From JAJNBA01 sp963842295 (GTDB lineage Bacteria > Actinomycetota > UBA4738 > HRBIN12), in contig CAWJFY010000010.1 of the NCBI GenBank assembly GCA_963842295.1, positions 81,379 through 145,378 of the forward strand: 64,000 nt of DNA, read 5' to 3'. Position numbers and translations under genes: made by a program. Position 1 is the stretch's first letter; every line of letters starts with the position of its first letter. The notes beneath the pieces are model-generated. The model had not been told where the DNA came from, ran no database searches, and was given only the letters and a program-made list of their open reading frames with translations. Shown here one piece after another: positions 61,166-64,000 of the stretch.

Positions 61166-61828
61166 TCAGATATCGAGGTCGATGCCGCCGAAACCGAAGC
61201 CACCCGTGTCGTCTTGCTTCAGCGCGGTGTCGACGCCGGCGGCGGAGGCGAACATCAACAGCCGAAGATCCGTCGGCACCTCGGCTGCGATGTGGAGGAT
61301 GTATCGATCGGCCGTCGTGAAACCCTCCTGGAGGATGCCTTTCCATCGCTTCGTGATGCGGCCGACCTCGCGACCACCGGCGTCATCGATGGCGAAGTCC
61401 CACGAGCGCCAGTTCTCGGCATCGATAGATCCCAGGCTCTCGCCTCCGGATCCCAGGAGCGAGAAATGCTTCTTCCCCACGACATTGTTCTGCACGATCC
61501 ATCCGCGCTCCGTGCCCGTGCCGTCGAGGACCTGCAGCCTCGACTTGAAGACCTTGGCCGGCCGAACGAGATCGAAGACCTTCGCGCCTGCTGCGTCATA
61601 CATGGAGACGCGGTGCGTGAGGAACTGATCGACGCTGCTGACAAGCCGGAGGAGCTTGCGCGCCTTCGACTGGCCCTCCTGACGGATCACACCGATCTCG
61701 TTCCCCGTCTCGTCGAGAACCCTGTATTCGTTCGTGAGCTCGACGAACTTCGGCTTCTGCTCGATGACGAGCACGTTCCGATCCAGGAGTTCTGACACCG
61801 ATCCTTGCGCTGGCCTGTCCGACACCAC
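61166..61828 (-). CDS. LURP-one-related/phospholipid scramblase-like protein
   Basis: 220 residues from GTG 61826-61828. It has the repeated beta-barrel pattern of LURP-one/scramblase proteins: LVIEQKPKFVELTNEYRVLD, VGVIRQEGQSKARKLL, DSVDQFLTHRVSMYDAAGAK and a second half with FSLLGSGGESLGSIDAENWR. Function in bacteria is unknown; the fold may bind membranes or nucleic acids. It diverges from the UbiB-like gene with a tandem repeat in between. Confidence 0.75.
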   Translation of the reverse strand: MVSDRPAQGSVSELLDRNVLVIEQKPKFVELTNEYRVLDETGNEIGVIRQEGQSKARKLLRLVSSVDQFLTHRVSMYDAAGAKVFDLVRPAKVFKSRLQVLDGTGTERGWIVQNNVVGKKHFSLLGSGGESLGSIDAENWRSWDFAIDDAGGREVGRITKRWKGILQEGFTTADRYILHIAAEVPTDLRLLMFASAAGVDTALKQDDTGGFGFGGIDLDI

Positions 61829-61849
61829 CAGGGAGTCTAGTCAGTACCC

Positions 61850-61894
61850 TCCGAGTAGGGCCCTCGGGAGGGTCCGAGTAGGGCCCTGGGAGGG
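61850..61894. repeat. Two-copy tandem repeat between divergent genes
   Basis: A 23-nt unit at 61850-61872 is followed directly by a 22-nt copy at 61873-61894; they differ by one deleted base. Each holds GAGTAGGGCCCT with the palindrome AGGGCCCT, followed by GGGAGGG. The second copy is 4 nt from ATG 61899 and its GGGAGGG can act as the ribosome binding site. Confidence 0.75.
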
Positions 61895-61898
61895 AACG

Positions 61899-63818
61899 AT
61901 GCTCGAGCTGCTGGTCTCAGTGCTCATCACGATCCTGGCCGTCGCACTCGTGCGTCGCCTACTCGGTATCGAGCGTGGACGGTGGGGCGTCACGGTGCTT
62001 GCCGTCCTCGTGGGGGAAGCGTTCGCGGTCCTGGTACTGGGGACCGGGGTCGGGAACATCAGAGACCTCCCTCCTCGAGCCGCGTTCGGGGCGTACGCGT
62101 TGGTCACGGTGTTCGCGATGCTCGGCATCGTCCTGGTGGAGCTCATCGCCAGGCCCGGCGCCCACTGGCGCCTGCGGGGCCTCCCCCGCCCGATCCAGGG
62201 GATACGCCGGCTTGCCGGGCGGGCCGTCCGCTACGTGAAGGTGAGCGTCATCGCGGTCCGGCACGGCCTCATCAACCCAGCGGGCAACGATGTGGAGGTA
62301 CGAGGCTCCCGGCTCGGGAGCGCCCTGAGCGCTTCGTTCGAGGACGCGGGCGGTCTGTTCGTGAAGCTTGGGCAGGCCATGGCCGCGCAGCCCCACCTGG
62401 TCACCCGGGCCGTGGCCGCCGAGCTCGCCAGGCTCCAAGATCGAGCTGCGCCGGCCGACCCGGAGGCGGCCCGCGCGGTCATCGAAGAGGAGCTCGGACC
62501 AGCGGAGGAGATCTTCACCGATCTTTCTGCGGATCTCCTCGGATCGGCTTCCATCGCCCAGACGTACGCCGCGCTTCTCCAGGACGGGCGTGAGGTTGTG
62601 GTGAAGGTCCAGCGACCGGGAGTCCGCGAGTCCATCGAACAAGACCTCGACATCTTGGCCCGGCTCAGCAACCGTCTCGAGCGGAAGACCACGTGGGCGC
62701 GATCGCTCGGACTGAAGGAGCTGGTGGCGGGCTTCGCCGAGCGGACCCTGGAGGAACTCGACTTCTCCATCGAAGCTACGCGTACGACGGCGTTCAGACG
62801 CTCTCTGCAGGACTCGGATCACGTCAGCGTGCCGGAGGTATTCGAGGAGTTCTCGACCGGTCGCGTACTCGTGGAGGAGCGGATGGTCGGACAGAGCGTC
62901 GGAGCACCCGGCGCCCTCGAAGGGATCGATCCGGACCGGCGACGGGAACTGGCCGACGGGCTGCTGTCGATGACGTTGCGACAGATGCTCGCTGGCGAGC
63001 CGTTCCACGCAGACCCTCATCCGGGGAATGTGTTCGTGGGCACTGACGGGCGCCTCGCGCTCATCGACTTCGGAGCTATGGGGCGACTCAACGGTTTCGA
63101 ACGCTCCGGCCTTGTCGACATGATGCGCGGGCTGCAGACCGAAGATCCCTCCCTCCTACGGGAGGCTGCCCTCCGCATCGGCACGCACACGACGCGGATC
63201 GACAAGGAGGCGCTCGACCGCGAGCTCGCCCGTCTGCTGGCCGGGGCTATCAGGCCCAACGGCACGGTGAATCCGGATCTGTTCTCAGACGTCTTGTTCG
63301 TGTTCCGCGACTTCGGGATCCTCCTCCCTCGATCCACGACCACGCTCTTCCGGACGCTCGTGACGTTGCTCGGAACCCTCCAAGTGATCGCCCCCGGTCA
63401 CAACATCCTCGATGCAGCCCGGCGAGTGGGCGGCGACGTGATGGCCCAGCAGATGACCCCAGGGAACCTTCAGGAGTTCGTGCTGCAGCAGGCGATGGAC
63501 GCAGGCCCCGCCCTCGCTCGCCTCCCCCGCGAGCTGGACGAGCTTGCGCAAACACTTCTGCGCGGTGAGCTCCGAACTCGCTTGAGTCTCCTGTCAGAGC
63601 CGGAGGACGTGCGGGTGGCACGGAGCATGACGAATCGGCTCGTCATGGGGTTGGTCGGATCGGCCCTCGCCCTCTCCTCGTCGATCCTGCTCGTGGCCCA
63701 ATCACCGCCCGGACCCAGCGGGTTGGCTCTGATCAATATCCTCGGAGGTATCGGGCTGTTCTTTTCGGTACTGCTCCTCCTCCGTTTGGTGGTGCAGATC
63801 CTGCGCGAGCGGGACTGA
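61899..63818 (+). CDS. ABC1/UbiB-type atypical kinase
   Basis: 639 residues from ATG 61899. Two or three membrane helices in the first 80 residues precede the UbiB kinase-like core: the KxGQ motif FVKLGQAMAAQPHLV, AQTYAALLQDGREVVVKVQR (VKVQ), HADPHPGNVFV and LIDFGAMG (DFG). A C-terminal pair of helices (GLALINILGGIGLFFSVLLL) ends it. UbiB proteins support the synthesis or transport of lipophilic quinones in membranes; the exact reaction is unresolved. The repeated element before the start may take part in regulation. Confidence 0.9.
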   Translation: MLELLVSVLITILAVALVRRLLGIERGRWGVTVLAVLVGEAFAVLVLGTGVGNIRDLPPRAAFGAYALVTVFAMLGIVLVELIARPGAHWRLRGLPRPIQGIRRLAGRAVRYVKVSVIAVRHGLINPAGNDVEVRGSRLGSALSASFEDAGGLFVKLGQAMAAQPHLVTRAVAAELARLQDRAAPADPEAARAVIEEELGPAEEIFTDLSADLLGSASIAQTYAALLQDGREVVVKVQRPGVRESIEQDLDILARLSNRLERKTTWARSLGLKELVAGFAERTLEELDFSIEATRTTAFRRSLQDSDHVSVPEVFEEFSTGRVLVEERMVGQSVGAPGALEGIDPDRRRELADGLLSMTLRQMLAGEPFHADPHPGNVFVGTDGRLALIDFGAMGRLNGFERSGLVDMMRGLQTEDPSLLREAALRIGTHTTRIDKEALDRELARLLAGAIRPNGTVNPDLFSDVLFVFRDFGILLPRSTTTLFRTLVTLLGTLQVIAPGHNILDAARRVGGDVMAQQMTPGNLQEFVLQQAMDAGPALARLPRELDELAQTLLRGELRTRLSLLSEPEDVRVARSMTNRLVMGLVGSALALSSSILLVAQSPPGPSGLALINILGGIGLFFSVLLLLRLVVQILRERD

Positions 63819-63849
63819 GCGAAGGACCCCCCGTACTGACCGGCCCGGG

Positions 63850-64000
63850 TCACGCGGGCATGGGGGGGAGCGCGATCGCACCGGGCTCTTCGGCTCGGCG
63901 CGGCTTCCCGAACCGCAGGTAGAGAGAAGGAAGGACGAAGAGATTGAGCAAGGTCGTCGTGATGAGACCTCCCAGGATCACGATGCCCATCAGGGCGACC
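63850..64000 (-). CDS. Efflux RND transporter permease, C-terminal end (5' part outside window)
   Basis: Only the last 49 codons are in the window. The reading VALMGIVILGGLITTTLLNL, then FVLPSLYLRFGKP, is the conserved final membrane-helix and exit segment of CusA/AcrB-type resistance-nodulation-division pumps, followed by a short tail (RRAEEPGAIALPPMPA). It converges on the UbiB-like gene with 31 nt in between. Substrate cannot be told from this fragment. Confidence 0.85.
   Translation of the reverse strand, partial: VALMGIVILGGLITTTLLNLFVLPSLYLRFGKPRRAEEPGAIALPPMPA

Overview
The window comes from a high-GC actinobacterium (Actinomycetota). The main evidence is the phosphatidylinositol-mannoside locus: a thrS/HIT pair, a pgsA-like gene, a patA-like acyltransferase and pimA, a gene order typical of mycobacteria and relatives. 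An ECF sigma factor beside a CU044_5270-type protein, an F420-type LLM oxidoreductase, MDMPI/DinB proteins, a DUF5709 protein, frequent GTG/TTG starts, ATGA/GTGA gene overlaps and apparent leaderless promoters agree with this. I cannot name a genus. The content looks chromosomal; the only RNA gene seen is one tRNA-Val(CAC).

Layout. 1-3.6 kb (minus): htpX, lemA, pimA, patA-like, pgsA-like, tightly packed. 3.7-5.8 kb (plus): an EF-G-like GTPase inserted in the PIM locus. 5.8-10.6 kb (minus): hydrolase, a SatD-like regulator with a membrane partner, HIT hydrolase, thrS. 10.7-19.2 kb: two MacB/FtsX-type ABC systems flanking a tRNA-Val, a tyrosine-recombinase remnant and small ORFs. 19.3-28 kb: nitroreductase, TreT-like glycosyltransferase, a very large zinc-ribbon/cyclase/ATPase/TPR regulator, a polymer-forming membrane protein and a membrane-fused spermidine-synthase-like protein. 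28-32 kb: ECF sigma factor with its extracytoplasmic partner, LLM oxidoreductase, channel-like membrane protein. 32-38.5 kb: two secreted RTX-repeat proteins, one an M4-type metallopeptidase split by two frameshifts. 38.6-47.6 kb: detoxification and metabolic genes (MDMPI/DinB, quinone oxidoreductase, GH15, RibD-C reductase, folE) and secreted or lipoproteins. 48-54 kb: a membrane adenylate cyclase, a coiled-coil lytic transglycosylase and a remarkable cyclase/TM/beta-propeller/solute-binding fusion. 55-61 kb: PPK2 and a translationally coupled envelope operon (flippase-like protein, OpuC-like lipoprotein, PAP2-like/kinase fusion, PAP2 phosphatase). 61-64 kb: LURP-one-like protein, UbiB/ABC1 kinase and the end of an RND transporter.

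The most unusual themes are these. (1) Four proteins carry a class III cyclase-like fold: SatD-like, the zinc-ribbon ATPase, the membrane adenylate cyclase and the cyclase/solute-binding fusion. The last looks like a one-pass receptor, with an extracellular peptide-binding-type module joined to a cytoplasmic cyclase domain. (2) The coupled 56-61 kb envelope operon pairs an orphan solute-binding lipoprotein with a flippase and a kinase. (3) The PIM locus holds a pgsA homologue whose first catalytic half-motif is gone. Two genes are interrupted by four single frame changes in all. These may be sequencing errors, because sense coding resumes each time in the new frame.
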